In this document: positions 43,651-57,200 of the stretch, piece after piece
Layout: every line of letters begins with the position of its first letter
Position numbering within the stretch: the first letter of the stretch is position 1
Assembly: GCA_030620095.1 (NCBI GenBank)
Contig: JAUTXW010000108.1
Location: 868,001-932,000, forward strand
Length of the DNA stretch: 64,000 bases
Source of the DNA: Kuschelorhynchus macadamiae
Lineage: Eukaryota > Arthropoda > Insecta > Coleoptera > Curculionidae
Reading direction: 5' to 3'
Translations under genes and position numbers: made by a program
The notes under the pieces: model-generated
What the model saw: the letters and a program-made list of their open reading frames with translations, nothing else
Database searches by the model: none
Told to the model about the DNA's origin: nothing

Positions 43651-44769
43651 TTAGAATAAGAATTGTGTTATAAGTATCGCCGCTTCTAAATTCGTTTAGA
43701 AATGCCTGAATTTTTTATAAGAGTAAAAAAAAATTATTTTATTTTCCTCATATCTCCGCTAAAAAAATATATCAACTCTTTCTGTTTTTGTGTTCGGTAA
43801 TAATGGTCCATAATAGATATGTCATTTCATTTGAAATTTTCAAGAAAATATCTGAAATCTGAGAAATTGCCAGAAAGCGCGATAATACAAATCATACGAT
43901 ATTTGAAAGCTCAATAAATGCCACAATCATCAAAATCCGTTAATCGTTAATTAAACATATATCTGCCCGTTCCTCCAACCTTTAGTTGACCACAAGATAA
44001 AAAAATATTAGTAAAAATGATTTGCAATTTACTAAAGATTATCACAAAGTTAATTTTGACATAACTACACTGAGTGAACTTCTGAGAAAAACCGACTTTT
44101 CTGATTATGTTTGTTACTCCCTCTGGCGGGCGATAGATAGATATAGCATGCCTCCTTTCTTTTTTGCATACCCGGTACATACGTTGAATCGCCGAAGTAA
44201 TCGTCCTATTTTGTCAATATTGCCATTATTGTTAATGTTATAATAGATATTATGTTAATTTATCGAATATTATTGGTTGCCCTTATTAGAAAATTAGTTG
44301 AGTTTAGTTTTAATATTAAAAATTAATTTAAGGTGATATTGGAAAAACTCTAAAAAGCGTCGACTTTTCAACGTCTTATTAGCCATGACATGCAGAATAG
44401 TTAGACATGGGGATAGACTTAAATCCTCACGGACACCTCGTAAATGAGAGTCAAATTTTTGACCTGCAGGAATATATACTAAAATCTCCACCATTCCTAT
44501 TTTATTATTAACGTACCTATTAATTAGAAAGTACTGAAAGTATCGTTATCAATGGGATATATATAGTATTGAATAAAACTGTTATTATGCTAGAAGATGG
44601 ATAACACCACCATTTCCGAAGTCAAGAAACGAAGTGTAGTTAGCTTTGAATAAACTAAATACGTTAACAACTTGAGGTGAAAGTTTATTATTAGTCAATG
44701 ATTCTGTTACCAATATTATAGTCTTAACACTGGAACCTATGTTTATTTGGAAGGCGGATTAGACATAAG
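43651..44769. other. No recognised feature
   Basis: Open frames of 66-77 codons on both strands lack motifs. Confidence 0.3.
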
Positions 44770-44950
44770 GGTACAATATAGAGGCCACCTTGGTCTCCGG
44801 ACTTTATGCCTCTCGACTACTTTTTATGGGAACACCTTAAACATCTAGTGTATGAAACTAAACCAAATGAGTTTGAGGATTTAAAAGAGCGAATAGAAAT
44901 GAACCTTATTCAGTCGTTACATCTGGTGTATCTCGATGGCCAGCTCCGCA
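44770..44950 (+). pseudogene. Mariner-type transposase, C-terminal fragment
   Basis: RPPWSPDFMPLDYFLWEHLK and ..YETKPNEFEDLKERIEMNL: the third catalytic Asp motif (SPDxxPLDYFLW) of the same broad transposase group as the long-TIR elements. No TIR or other part found. Confidence 0.7.
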
Positions 44951-44954
44951 TATG

Positions 44955-45190
44955 TGGTCTTTTTCTCTTGGTATCCATCCAACAAGTTTTTATTTTTGGG
45001 TATCTACCAAATAAGCTGTCTTTGATTCCTTATCTAATAGTACCACATCAGGCCGATTATTCGTCACCCGTATGTTGGTGGTAATTGCCCAGTCGTAGTA
45101 CAATTTGAAGGCATTATTTTCAAGCACTGAACTTGGTTGGTATTTATAATAGGGCAAAAAGGTGTTCAGGAGCCTCTCAATAACTATTAT
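44955..45190 (-). pseudogene. LINE C-terminal fragment (RPD motif)
   Basis: Minus strand: ..LENNAFKLYYDWAITTNIRV, TNNRPDVVLLDKESKTAYLV D.. . The KLYxDxxIxT..NRPDIVLxDK block is familiar from C-terminal regions of insect LINEs, probably a restriction-like endonuclease (RPD..D). It abuts the transposase fragment head to head. Confidence 0.5.
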
Positions 45191-45775
45191 TAAAATAAGT
45201 AATGACAGTTTAAAAACTATTTTTTCCCTAACAATACTTGTTTATCTTTTCTTCCTGGTTATAAAGGGGGATAAAGTTTAACGTCGTTCGCTTGTGTCTT
45301 AATTACTTTCTCAAACTTATATTTTATATTGTAATTTATCTACTTACATTGGTATTTATTTCACCCTAAAAATATTTCCAGTTTTCACTAGTTGCTTATT
45401 CAAATCATTTAAGCAAATTGAATGAGGGCTCCTGCAAGAGCAGCGTCTGTTGTAAACACATTCGTTACGCGTACCTTTCAGTTAGTTAATGAGGCAATCA
45501 ACGCGTTTTTCCTTTGGGAAACAAATGACGAAGAAATTCACCGTCCAAGCCCATAAAAAGTTATGACCTATTCAAATAGGCTCAGTGGAAGATTTCTAAT
45601 TGCTCGCTTAACAGGAAACAATGAGTATTTAGGTAGAGCTTTGGGTTTACAAAGTAAATATTTAACGGTAAAAAAATAATGTCCTTGCTGATTAAGAGGC
45701 ATCTCATGCCTATTTAAAAAAATATATCAATTCCTAATTTTGCATTTTAAAATTAATTGAATATAATTATAAGGA
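45191..45775. other. No recognised feature
   Basis: No coding or repeat signal supported. Confidence 0.3.
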
Positions 45776-45905
45776 ATCATGGTTTTTGGGATTAGACCGT
45801 GTCAAATTGGATTTACTATCTGACGTTCTTCAGGCATCTTCAGGAATTTTTACTTCACGAGATCTGAAGACTGAATCACGATCTAATTCTAAAACTTCCG
45901 CTCTA
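45776..45905 (-). repeat. Penelope-like terminal repeat fragment
   Basis: Begins GGAATCATGGTTTTTGGGAT, like the 53719 terminus, and includes TCTTCAG at 45837-45843 (reverse complement of the CTGAAGA box), but the GAAAC side is deleted, so any ribozyme is dead. Confidence 0.7.
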
Positions 45906-46904
45906 AATATAATTTTATTTATGAAAAATTGATAATGTTTATTAACCGTGTCTTTTTTTATTTATTCATACATTCATTTTCGGGTTGTTATGCAACGCCT
46001 TCTTTATATTTTTATTTATTCAACTTTTACTCTGTCAATATATTATAATGAATCCTTGCCTGCTTAAATAGGACATATGATATTTATTTTTTTACAATAA
46101 CAACTTTGCCATAAGTGTATTTTGGATCTTTTGCTATTAGACTTTGATTTTTAAATGGGACACTAAATTTGCTAGCTTTTATTATTTTGATATTTATAGG
46201 TTTAACCGTAAGTCGAAGTAGAACTTGATATACACTAGTCAACACTTATAATGCACCACTGATTTTAATATACCGGGAAAACTAAAAATTACGTGAGTAT
46301 GTAAGTAAACCGAGATTTAATATGAAAAAAGAGACGGGGCATGCAAATTTTATTTTTTCATATGCTACGGATACGTAAAGGTTTACTGTACCACTTCACC
46401 AAGTTTGAAACTTAAATTTTTAAGACAGGGTGAATAAAAAGATATACACTTTAAACCATAATTTATTATATTATACGGTTAATTAAAAATACACTTAGCC
46501 ATTGAACATTTTCAAATACATAGAGACGTACCCTTAATTTTAATTTCCTTGAACAGTGTTGCCAAGTTGAAGTATTTACCACATTATTTACATTTATTTC
46601 TTGGTATGCACATCAAGAAAAAAAGAATTAATGGTAATTTTAGAGCTACTGTGTGCTATCGCAAGGTTTGAGTCTTAATATAGGGTAGATGAAATTTTAT
46701 AAGGTCTAAATGGTTTATTTTAACTTTGAGGACACAGTTACAGATTTTTTCAGAGATGTTGCCTATTAAAAAAAACACTAATAAACATTTAATATAAATG
46801 ATTACCAAATATACGAAAGAAACTATACCAAAGCGACAACAAAGCGACAAAAAAGATTAAAAAAGGAATGGGAAAAAATAAAACGACACCCTAACACAAA
46901 AACT
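45906..46904. other. No recognised feature
   Basis: AT-rich; nothing assigned. Confidence 0.3.
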
Positions 46905-47262
46905 TGGAGCTGCTAGCCCTCCACCAGCTATAACGCATTGCTAAATTCTTCTTGGTATGCTTTCAATTAGCTTGTTTATATGGTGGTGTGAGATTGCATT
47001 CCATTCCTCTACAGAGGCTCAATAAGGTTGGGAAAAACCAGCAAAAAATTCATTTATTTTCCTTACATGCCTTCCCAATATATCACAAGCATTTTCGACT
47101 GGATTTAAGTCCGGTGACCGCGGAGCCCAGTCCAAACTGTCCTGTCCTACAGTATCCCGCCATATGCGAACAGCCGGGTCCAGAATATATATCAATGGTA
47201 ATTTTTTGTATTTCAGTAAAATCTGGTACATAATTTTAAATATTAGAATCATAAAACAATTA
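46905..47262 (-). pseudogene. Tc1-like transposase, C-terminal fragment
   Basis: Minus strand: ..VRIWRDTVGQDSLDWAPRSP.., SPDLNPVENACDILGRHVRK, ..SVEEWNAISHHHINKLIESI... The SPDLNPVE block carries the catalytic Glu of DD34E Tc1 transposases. One stop near the C-terminus. Confidence 0.8.
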
Positions 47263-47669
47263 TAGATTTACATTTATTAACTCAATAGTTAATACGAGTT
47301 TGCTCGAATGGTTTGTTTTAACCAAATTAAAAACCATGTAAAAACATTCTTATCACAGTCACTAATAAACTAATTTTTTGTAATCGTTAATAGAAGTTAA
47401 GGTTCTTTTAAAATGGATATAACATTAGAAGAAGAACTGCCAGAAGATGTTTTGCAAATAAAAAAAAGCATGAAAAACAGTATGAAACCAAATGGTGTGA
47501 GGTACGGCATGTGAAAACTATAAATGAGGAGGTACTTACGTTACATTTTCTTAAGTTAAGTGAGGAATTTAAACCAAATCCGTTATGATCAAAATATTAA
47601 TAATATCAAAAAAAAAGAAGAAATATCTACAATTGAATTAGCCACTGCGACAAGAGAAACTAGTACTCT

Positions 47670-48115
47670 TACCAAATGAGTCAAGATTCCTTTTTACTCG
47701 TTGAAATGGTCGCGTTCGTATCCGCAGACGTCTAGTTGAATGCTATTCTGTTGCAGCAGTACGAGAGGACCAGAGATTTGATGGTGGCTTCGTAATGGTT
47801 GGCGGCATTATCAGCATTAAAACTGATCGGATTACTTATGGTTTGAGTCCAGATTTTACCTTTATGCAAAACATCCCCCGAGTAATTACTGCAAGAATTA
47901 CCACGAACTTCATGCAAGAACAAGTTATTCTAACATGGATTGGCCTGCAATGATTCCAAATCTTAACCCCGTCAAGCACTTCTGAAATTTGTTAAATAAA
48001 CGTTGTAGGAGGCGTTCGAATGCACCTTGAACTCCACAGAAGCTTTAGTTGAAGAATAAGACATTATACCACAAGAAGAACTTCAAAAATATATACAAAG
48101 GAGGTAATTAAATAT
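47670..48115 (+). pseudogene. Tc1-like transposase, catalytic-domain fragment
   Basis: Reads PNESRFLFTR, a stop, NGRVRIRRRLVECYSVAAVR.., ..GGFVMVGGIISIKTDRITY.., ..FTFMQ.. then ..TARITTNFMQEQ.. and in another frame MIPNLNPVKHF. The first catalytic Asp (DESRF) is Asn here and the Glu of NPxEH is Lys. A different Tc1 lineage from 46905-47262, opposite strand. Confidence 0.75.
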
Positions 48116-50789
48116 ATCTTTTTCATCACTACAGTCAACTAGCTGAGAGACGAGTACATCTAGCTTAAACAACGAAACCACACCACAGTCACCAACAGGA
48201 CCACCTGTGGTGAAACTTATAACCCAAGAGTAATTAAACGTAAAGTAGAAAGAAAACGCGGCAAGAACTATTATACAGCAAAAAAATTTTTTTTACTGTA
48301 TAATTCGTGCCTGGAGGAGAGAAGAACTCATAAAATTATGCATAAATCATATTGAGGATAAAGGCAATTCAATTATTGTAAAAATTTTATGACCATTATG
48401 GCATAAAGTCCTTGTCAACTTACCAATACATGCGAACGGCAGCCAGTCATCTTTTCAGAGAGCTGTAGGTTGCAGGTTCTCGGATACGCCTTTAGAAATT
48501 AAAAAGTGCGCCACCTAATTGACTGTGACTGAATTAGGAAAAAATCTATATCGATATATAAATGCTGATAAAGTGAAGATTTGGAGGGTTTTTCAATAAA
48601 TCACTGTATAAAGTGCAGACTGTCAAATGTTATCACCTTTGTTCTTTGGTTTTTTTTAAGAGTCGTTTTATAAAATAATTTTTGAAATGATAAATTTAGT
48701 TTACATTTTACAGTTTAATTGACCGTAAGATATAAAAAAATACATGAAGAAAATGCAAAAATATTATAGACTATATCAAATATGTGAAATGTGATAGACA
48801 TTAATTACTATTATATCAAGCTGTGAGCATCAGGCGAAATGTCATGATGCAAATTTGTAAATATGAAAGTTAAATTAAAAAGTGCACAGGGAAATCAAAA
48901 ATTCATGAATTTTCTTTTACCACACTGACGTAAGGAAAATGTTATAAGAATATAAAGTATTTCCCCAAGGCTGTTTTACAAAAAATAGGTTACTTACTTC
49001 CTTTCTGCTACTTTATGTAAAATTTATAAATATAAAATTCAGACTTAATTCCTCGTAGTCTTACAGAAAGGAACTATAAAACCATTGTAGAACTCTTGGT
49101 TCATGTACCTCAAAAGTTACGCCATAAACTTGAAACTATATCCCGAAACCATATCTTGAATTTTTAACCTAAAATCCTACAAGCGAAATAAAATCGACAC
49201 GAAATGTGGAAAAACAAGTTCTTTACAACAAAACTATTCAGACATTGTTTTACCTCTTGTCATCAGAGGACTCTTTCGACGTCAACGGTCACCAACAAAA
49301 GGAATTTCCAGAAAGGCGAGGAAACGACAGCCAAAAAAAAAGTTCAGGCCGCCATTCTTTTTATAAAAGATAATTGCGAATTAGCTCAGTGCAGGAAACT
49401 GATTTGAAAATCGACTTACCACGTGGTTGATCAAATGTGAAACCAAACAAAACCGGGCCCAAAATTTAGGGCCAGACGAGGTCCATAAATAGGTCTTAGG
49501 CTTTCAATGGCACTGCACTTAGAATTACTAAGGACATACTTTTAGTACTTCAGAAAGATCGGTCTATTAAGGCACTTTTTTGCACCTCCAAGGAGAGCCA
49601 ATAGAAAGAGGCGAGAAAATCAATTCCAGAAAATTCGAAGAAATTTGATATTCCCCTCCATAATTCTTCCTCACTTCACAAAGAACTTATGCCAACCTAA
49701 CGCCATAAAATAATAATAACAGTGGAGTCCACTGCTGGCGCCACTAGTAGAAGGAAGTAAGAACCCGATAATATTCGGTGTTCTCCCCGAATAGAGATGA
49801 CGAGTTGCCCCTGAGCAGAACCAAAATCGTAACTGAAATGAAAAAAATACCAGACATTGTCAAAGCTGCCTGGATGCCGAAAAATAAGGAACCAGTGAAA
49901 CCATAGTGACAGAAGAGAAAGGCAGGTCAATTCCGAATATTTGTAAACAAAACAAAAACAAAATTCTTTTGTCTTAATTTAGAGACGTTAAAAATACTCT
50001 ACAAAATGTAATCCAATTAATTATGAATAAAACATATTGAGTATGTAAGATGTAATTTACATAGAAGTCTCAATATTTTAAAGGTTATATTTAACTGCAA
50101 TATGATAATGTTTAATTTCGTTTCAGATTACTAATGGGCTTAATCTAATGAAAATCCATCAGCAAAATGTCCGCTTAACATTCCATACATAGCAAACATA
50201 AAAAAAAGCAGCATGGATAAATGAAAACAAAAACCTACTAAACTGAAACTTTCTACTAGTTCAAATGTTCTCAAAGTGTTAATTTGATATTTTACAAGAA
50301 AGAAGAGAATAAATATGTTTATCATAATTCATGTGAGCGAAATGGACTGAAAGAAAAAACCAAAAAAAAACAGAATATTTTATTGTAAATGAAAATATTG
50401 TTATTTTCATTAATAAGGAAGTCCAGTATCATATTAACTAAAACTGATTATATATCCAAAATATGTCACTTTCAATAGTAACACCCTATTAGTATAGATT
50501 CTATTAACTTTCTTTTATAAAGTGTATGATATGTAAATTTGTAAAAATCCAACTCGTAGAGATATTCGACAGGATGGTGACGGAACACTGAGTGAAAATC
50601 AGTAACTATATAACTAGCCAAATTTAGTAATTGCCTCAGTGTTACTATAAACTAAATAATTATACATAAATTTGAAACTGTTATACCATCAGAGACACAA
50701 AACCAACGTTATTTCCTAAGAAAAAAAAACAAAAGAGAAAAATGTACCATATAATGTGTTGGGATAAACAGTTTTGAAAAAATGCCCCC
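48116..50789. other. 2.7 kb without recognised genes
   Basis: Open frames at 49204-49407, 49697-49930 and 50140-50325 have no recognisable motif. The 49200-49950 part is less AT-rich than its neighbours. Confidence 0.3.
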
Positions 50790-52135
50790 CGAAATTGCTG
50801 CTTATTTAATATGATGATTGCTTAAAAAATCATTTAGAGCAGTCTAGCGTTTTTCGCGGAACGTCGAATCGAATCCAGAATGATTTAATTTCCGCTGTTG
50901 CAACCATTATTCTAAAAAGAATTAAGCAGGAGATTGGCGACGCGCGGTTCATTGCTATTGTTCTGGACGAAACAACTGATATCACTAATTTTAGCCAATT
51001 ATCTATAGTAATACGCTACGTTAAAACAGACGTATAAACAAAAGTATTCAAGGGCGATTTTTAGGTTTTAAGAATGTGTCCGAAAATCGTGCAGCAGATG
51101 CATTATATACCGTAGTTTAAAACATTACTAAAGAAATTAATGGAGAGAAAAAATTAGTTGCTCAAAGCTATGGTGGAACTGCAGTGATGGCAGGACAATT
51201 AGGGGGTTTGAAATCTAAAGTTCGAGAAACTTTCCCAAGTACTGTGTTTGTCCATTGTTTTGCTCATAAATTAAATTTCGTTTTATCCCAGTCCACCAAT
51301 TACATTAAAGAATGTAAAGTATTTTTCGTTACTTTAAGTGGCATGGCTGCTTTTTTTTCCAAGTCAACAAAACATACACAAGCTTTGGACTCCATTGTCC
51401 ACAAACGATTGCCCAAAGTAGCTCCTACTACGTGGAACTATAATGGAAGACTTGTGTTAACAGTATCTGAAAATCGTGAGTCACTGATTGAACTATTTGA
51501 GAATATAATAGAAAATAATGAATCGTGGGACCCAGAAGCAATAAATAGTTCGAGGGGGTTTTTGGACTGTTTGAAACGAGATTATAATTTTAATTATTTG
51601 TTGAACATATTTTCAGAAATATTTCCATTCTCGGACAATGTTTTTAATACATTACAAACTAAAACAAACGATATTGCTTTTTGCCTAAAAAAAGCAGATG
51701 CTTTTAAGTCCATGTTAAGCCAAAAAATGACTTTGAGCTATTTTGAGAGAAAACGATGACGTTGAATGTGAGGCTCTGCAATTTTGATGCATTTAAAGGA
51801 AAAACTTTTCCAGAAGATGCGTTTAAATCTCTTCTTCTTCATTATGGACAGGTCTTCGACCGAGTGTTACTGCGATCTAAACTAAAAGTGATTTATGAAA
51901 CGGATGACATTAGCGCAAAAAATAACGCTAAGGAACTAATGCAATTTGTAAAAGACAAGGAGCTGGAAGATGCCTACACCGAAGTGTCGAAATTGTGTGA
52001 ATTAGTATTGACAATACCTACCACAAGTTCATCAGTAGAACGGAATATTTTAACACTTAAACGTATAAAAAATTTCGTGAGGAATTCAACGGGGCAGGAG
52101 AGTTCCAAATTCCGATCTTTACAGGGGACATAGTT
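50790..52135 (+). pseudogene. hAT transposase (ZMYM1/DUF4371-like), C-terminal two thirds
   Basis: Reads ..KRIKQEIGDARFIAIVLDET.., the first catalytic Asp in LDETTD at 50966; ..NFSQLSIVIRYVKTDV, a stop, ..KNVSENRAADALYTVV.., ..EKKLVAQSYGGTAVMAGQLG.., where the second catalytic Asp (SYDG) is Gly (51172). From 51184 an open frame runs ..FVHCFAHKLNFVLSQSTNYI.., and after a frameshift at 51755 the dimerisation domain follows, ..CELVLTIPTTSSSVERN.. and ..RIKNFVRNSTGQE. The N-terminal zinc finger is absent. Not functional. The missing N-terminal type of sequence is seen, on the other strand, at 62.1-62.5 kb. Confidence 0.83.
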
Positions 52136-53718
52136 TTCGACACCCATCAGCAATTCTCCTGGCCCATTCGGGAAAAGGAATCACTGCACTAGCAAGGAAG
52201 TATATTGACGAATCAACAACATAAAAAAGAGATTACATCATATCTCTAATGAAACACCAAGTTCCTCAAATTCTGGGTTCCTCCCATCACATTTCCTCAC
52301 CCTAGTGGATCATGAAATCTGTTCCCTCAGGAAGTCATCTGCAATCTGCCATAAATTTAAAAGATTTTCTAAAATGTTATTCTTTATTGGGTTAATATAA
52401 AAATATACATATTCAAAGGTTTTCGTTTCTAATTTGTGAATGCTCGTGAAAAAAATATTGTTGCTTTGTGACTTTTCTGCCCCTAAAGCTTAAAAAAATT
52501 CTACCTCGCTTCGTTTATCTACTAACTGCTTTAATGTACGAGAAATACCACTTTGTTAGGTAAATAATTATTTATTTAAGCATAGGACACTTTAATTTCA
52601 TTTTGCTTTTTATATTCCTTTTAAATTGTTACTCTAATCTTGGAGATAAATGATGAGTTAGATGTTGCATATTATAATTTACTAGAAAAAAGTGTGTATC
52701 TTTTAGAACTTCATTGCTTTTTCTCTATATACTTACCCCCTAAAAGTTATGGAAGTATAAAGTAAAAGTCACCCCAATCAATCCTTGTAGGTATATGAGC
52801 TTAAAGGAACAATTTAACTTCTTTTTCGCAAAAAATACCTTTCGGTTCACATGGTTGACGATTGCAACAAAAAATTATCGAATTGCCCTTAAACTTTAGT
52901 GCGATCTAACTGCATCACACAAAAGGTGAATATAGTTTTAAAATATAATATACAACTGCTGGATTAAATTGTATCTATCACGTGTGTAATAATTTCAAGT
53001 CACTTAAAAAATATATCTCACTGAACTTACTGCCCCTTAATTTAAATTTTGTTGGCGTTTCTTGTAATACAAAACCCACCTTTAACTTTAAAAGCTATAG
53101 AAAACGCATGTTTTCTAACTTAATTAGGAAAATAAAAACCGTTAAAAATGTCGTTCAAAATTTTCAGTCGTAGGATTGTTCCCTGAAGGAAAAAAATGCA
53201 AATTTTCTATTATTCCGCTTATATCTAACAATTTTAATCTCCTCTATTGAACTGGAGTCCCAGGTAGCTAATCCTCGAACTTCTAATCTCAGATATTAAA
53301 TTTCTTCATTGGCACCGGATCGGTAGTGACCTTATTTCATTTTTAGAGACAGTTACAGTCGTCAGAGAGGTATTAAATTACAGACCCTTTGAAAGCAGAA
53401 TCACATGCTATTTTATTTCATAAAACTACCTTAACTATTCTTTGTTAAGCTCAGAATTCTATTTTTAGTGACTGCGTTTATCTCAGGTAAATACATATGG
53501 TTAGCAAAAATACAATGATTAAAGTGGGGACTCTATTTTTAACACAAATAAAATTTTAATAAGAGAAAAATATTTTGGGAGCTTCCTTTAATTAGGAGAC
53601 TTTTCGGTTTTATTTCTGTCAAAATATAATTCATCAACTAATATCCATATAAATTTTATTAAGATACTAGCTAAGCAGGTTCAGTTTACATGGAACGAAA
53701 GCTTTCACAGTTGTGGTG
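52136..53718. other. No recognised feature
   Basis: AT-rich sequence between the hAT pseudogene and the Penelope-like element. Confidence 0.35.
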
Positions 53719-53975
53719 AATTAAGAAATCATGGTTCTTGGGATTAGACCGTGTCAAATTGGAATTACTGTCCGACGTTTCGCCTTCGATTGCACGAGAC
53801 ATCTTCAGGGATTTTTACTTCACGAGATCGGAACACTGAATGAGCTCGGAGAGACTCAGGCTGGTTATTTATAGTCGACCTGTGTTTACCGAAACGTGAC
53901 TAGGTGTAACGATCGGTTTCCACGTATGATGTAGACTGAAGCCCGTATCTCTATTAAAATTATTAGGATGCTTAA
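53719..53975 (-). repeat. PLE terminal repeat, left (inverted)
   Basis: Reverse complement of the right terminus at 58790-59006; also related to 1024-1255. Confidence 0.85.
53770..53812 (-). ncRNA. Hammerhead-ribozyme-like motif, best-preserved copy
   Basis: On the minus strand: CTGAAGA (53808-53802), a 20-base segment, GAAAC then GTC (to 53774). The bases flanking the core, TCC before CTGAAGA and GGA after GTC, can pair as stem I. All strictly conserved core bases are present. Stem II pairing is less clear in this copy. Confidence 0.45.
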
Positions 53976-54069
53976 GCAGACCCGACCAATAAAATTGAGA
54001 AACGGATAACCAACTTTACAAACGCATTTAACCTACCAGCAGAGGAGAAGAAGATGTTAAGGCCAAGCA

Positions 54070-54221
54070 GCTCAAGGATCCCGCGGTTATAACTACCTAA
54101 AATACACAAGGTTAATGTACCACTTCGACCTATCGTCAGTGCAATAGGATCTTCTTCTTACAAAATTGGTAAATATCTTTCAGATATTCTTAATAATTTT
54201 ACAGGAAAAAGACATTCATAT
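54070..54221 (+). pseudogene. PLE reverse transcriptase, finger region
   Basis: Reads RIPRL, a stop where Gly is usual, LPKIHKVNVPLRPIVSAIGS.., ..SYKIGKYLSDILNNFTGKRH. PKIHK..PLRPIVS is a hallmark of the PLE RT fingers. It runs without a break into the first 504-bp unit. Confidence 0.8.
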
Positions 54222-57200
54222 ATTAGAAACTTTACGCATTTTGTAGAAAAACTAAAATCAATCTAATTAGATCCCAAAGATATCTTAGTCAGTTTCGATG
54301 TAGAATCGCTATATATGAATGTGCCTATAATTCAGACTTATTTGTCTGTCTATGTCTTACATCAACGCAATTTGTCTCTCAAGGAACTTTCTACAAGCAA
54401 TCCTCAGGAACAGCCATGGGATCTCCGCTGTCACAAGTGGTAGCCAATATCATCATGGAAACTTTTGAGGAGGAAGCCTTAGAGTCATCTCCATTAAAAC
54501 CAAAATCATAGTTCAGATATGTAGACGACTACATGCTAATATAAAATTTACAATGGAAATTGAATCAGAAGGGACGATTCCCTTTCTAGATGTTCTTGTA
54601 CAAAGGAAAGGGGATGGTTCCTTGGCACTCTGTATATAGAAAACCAACGCATACGAACAGGTACTTAAGAGCAAATTCCCATCATCATCCAGCACAAAAA
54701 CAACCAGTTATTAATTAATTTGTTTATTAGAAACTCTACGCATTTTGTAGAAAAACTAAAATCAATCTAATTAGATCCCAAAGATATCTTAGTCAGTTTC
54801 GATGTAGAATCGCTATATATGAATGTGCCTATAATTCAGACTTATTTGTCTGTCTATGTCTTACATCAACGCATTTTGTCTCTCAAGGAACTTTCTACAA
54901 GCAATCCTCAGGAGCAGCCATGGGATCTCCGCTGTCACAAGTGGTAGCCAATATCTTCATGGAAACTTTTGAGGAGGAAGCCTTAGAGTCATCTCCATTA
55001 AAACCAAAATCATGGTTCAGATATGTAGACGACTACATGCTAATATAAAATTTACAATGGAAATTGAATCAGAAGGGACGATTCCCTTTCTAGATGTTCT
55101 TGTACAAAGGAAAGGGGATGGTTCCTTGGCACTCTGTATATAGAAAACCAACGCATACGAACAGGTACTTAAAAGCAAATTCCCATCATCATCCAGCACA
55201 AAAACAACCAGTTATTAATTAATTTGTTTATTAGAAACTCTACGCATTTTATAGAAAAACTAAAATCAATCTAATTAGATCCCAAAGATATCTTAGTCAG
55301 TTTCGATGTAGAATCGCTATATATGAATGTGCCTATAATTCAGACTTATTTGTCTGTCTATGTCTTACATCAACGCATTTTGTCTCTCAAGGAACTTTCT
55401 ACAAGCAATCCTCAGGAGCAGCCATGGGATCTCCGCTGTCACAAGTGGTAGCCAATATCTTCATGGAAACTTTTGAGGAGGAAGCCTTAGAGTCATCTCC
55501 ATTAAAACCAAAATCATGGTTCAGATATGTAGACGACTACATGCTAATATAAAATTTACAATGGAAATTGAATCAGAAGGGACGATTCCCTTTCTAGATG
55601 TTCTTGTATAAAGGAAAGGGGATGGTTCCTTGGCACTCTGTATATAGAAAACCAACGCATACGAACAGGTACTTAAAAGCAAATTCCCATCATCATCCAG
55701 CACAAAAACAACCAGTTATTAATTAATTTGTTTATTAGAAACTCTACGCATTTTATAGAAAAACTAAAACCAATCTAATTAGATCCCAAAGATATCTTAG
55801 TCAGTTTCGATGTAGAATCGCTATATATGAATGTGCCTATAATTCAGACTTATTTGTCTGTCTATGTCTTACATCAACGCATTTTGTCTCTCAAGGAACT
55901 TTCTACAAGCAATCCTCAGGAACAGCCATGGGATCTCCGCTGTCACAAGTGGTAGCCAATATTTTCATGGAAACTTTTGAGGAGGAAGCCTTAGAGTCAT
56001 CTCCATTAAAACCAAAATCATAGTTCAGATATGTAGACGACTACATGCTAATATAAAATTTACAATGGAAATTGAATCAGAAGGGACGATTCCCTTTCTA
56101 GATGTTCTTGTACAAAGGAAAGGGGATGGTTCCTTGGCACTCTGTATATAGAAAACCAACGCATACGAACAGGTACTTAAAAGCAAATTCCCATCATCAT
56201 CCAGCACAAAAACAACCAGTTATTAATTAATTTGTTTATTAGAAACTCTACGCATTTTGTAGAAAAACTAAAATCAATCTAATTAGATCCCAAAGATATC
56301 TTAGTCAGTTTCGATGTAGAATCGCTATATATGAATGTGCCTATAATTCAGACTTATTTGTCTGTCTATGTCTTACATCAACGCATTTTGTCTCTCAAGG
56401 AACTTTCTACAAGCAATCCTCAGGAGCAGCCATGGGATCTCCGCTGTCACAAGTGGTAGCCAATATCTTCATGGAAACTTTTGAGGAGGAAGCCTTAGAG
56501 TCATCTCCATTAAAACCAAAATCATAGTTCAGATATGTAGACGACTACATGCTAATATAAAATTTACAATGGAAATTGAATCAGAAGGGACGATTCCCTT
56601 TCTAGATGTTCTTGTACAAAGGAAAGGGGATGGTTCCTTGGCACTCTGTATATAGAAAACCAACGCATACGAACAGGTACTTAAAAGCAAATTCCCATCA
56701 TCATCCAGCACAAAAACAACCAGTTATTAATTAATTTGTTTATTAGAAACTCTACGCATTTTGTAGAAAAACTAAAATCAATCTAATTAGATCCTAAAGA
56801 TATCTTAGTCAGTTTCGATGTAGAATCGCTATATATGAATGTGCCTATAATTCAAACTTATTTGTCTGTCTATGTCTTACATCAACGCATTTTGTCTCTC
56901 AAGGAACTTTCTACAAGCAATCCTCAGGAGCAGCCATGGGATCTCCGCTGGCACAAGTGGTAGCCAATATCTTCCTGGAAACTTTTGAGGAGGAAGCCTT
57001 AGAGTCATCTCCATTAAAACCAAAATCATGGTTCAGATATGTAGACGACTACATGCTAATATAAAATTTACAATGGAAATTGAATCAGAAGGGACGATTC
57101 CCTTTCTAGATGTACTTGTACAAAGGAAAGGGGATGGTTCCTTGGCACTCTGTATATAGAAAACCAACGCATACGAACAGGTACTTAAAAGCAAATTCCC

